A stretch of 6,374 nucleotides of DNA from Dehalococcoidia bacterium. GTDB taxonomy: Bacteria; Chloroflexota; Dehalococcoidia; SZUA-161. This document shows positions 6,368 through 6,374 of the stretch, piece after piece (the first letter of the stretch is position 1; each line of letters starts with the position of its first letter). Both the position numbers and the translations under genes were made by a program. The notes beneath the pieces were generated by a model. That model was given only the letters and a program-made list of their open reading frames with translations, made no database searches and was not told the DNA's origin. The DNA is taken from NCBI GenBank assembly GCA_020344295.1, contig CP070819.1, positions 1,619,650 to 1,626,023 on the forward strand, written 5' to 3'.

Positions 6368-6374
6368 CAAACCC

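Noticed and set aside
1..6374. CRISPR arrays, tRNA or rRNA genes, insertion sequences
   Set aside because: I saw no regularly spaced repeats, no cloverleaf-like or rRNA-like segment, and no transposase or terminal inverted repeats.

Overview
The window is bacterial, compact and of moderate GC content. Two genes on the + strand (left) converge with three genes on the - strand (right). The response regulator closely resembles a type I associate with Dehalococcoidia (Chloroflexota), and the DUF6504 plus DnaE2 pairing fits Chloroflexota or Actinobacteria. I therefore favour an anaerobic Chloroflexota-type organism, but this rests on remembered family resemblance, not a search.

Left region (1-1710, + strand): the C-terminal part of an FAD-linked oxidase of the vanillyl-alcohol oxidase/GlcD superfamily is followed 44 nt later by a complete 357-residue lipocalin-like protein of the CrtC/AttH family. 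They look like a co-transcribed pair, possibly from an uncharacterised small-molecule pathway. A 12-bp stem hairpin (1813-1843) lies between them and the convergent gene and probably terminates transcription from one or both sides.

Middle region (1867-2861): an OmpR/PhoB-type response regulator on the - strand, with no histidine kinase in view. A 305-nt non-coding stretch precedes it. This stretch holds a good sigma70/sigmaA promoter with a perfect TTGACA box, an approximately 100-nt leader, and several short palindromes and direct repeats.

Right region (2862-6374, - strand): a two-gene operon of a small DUF6504-type protein (82 aa) followed 9 nt later by a 1040-residue DnaE2/ImuC-type error-prone DNA polymerase III alpha subunit. 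The operon is preceded by a promoter with perfect -35 and -10 hexamers. Between them sits an 11-of-12 match to the Gram-positive-type LexA (DinR) operator. The arrangement reads as an SOS-inducible translesion mutagenesis cassette. The ImuB-type partner normally expected is not in the window.
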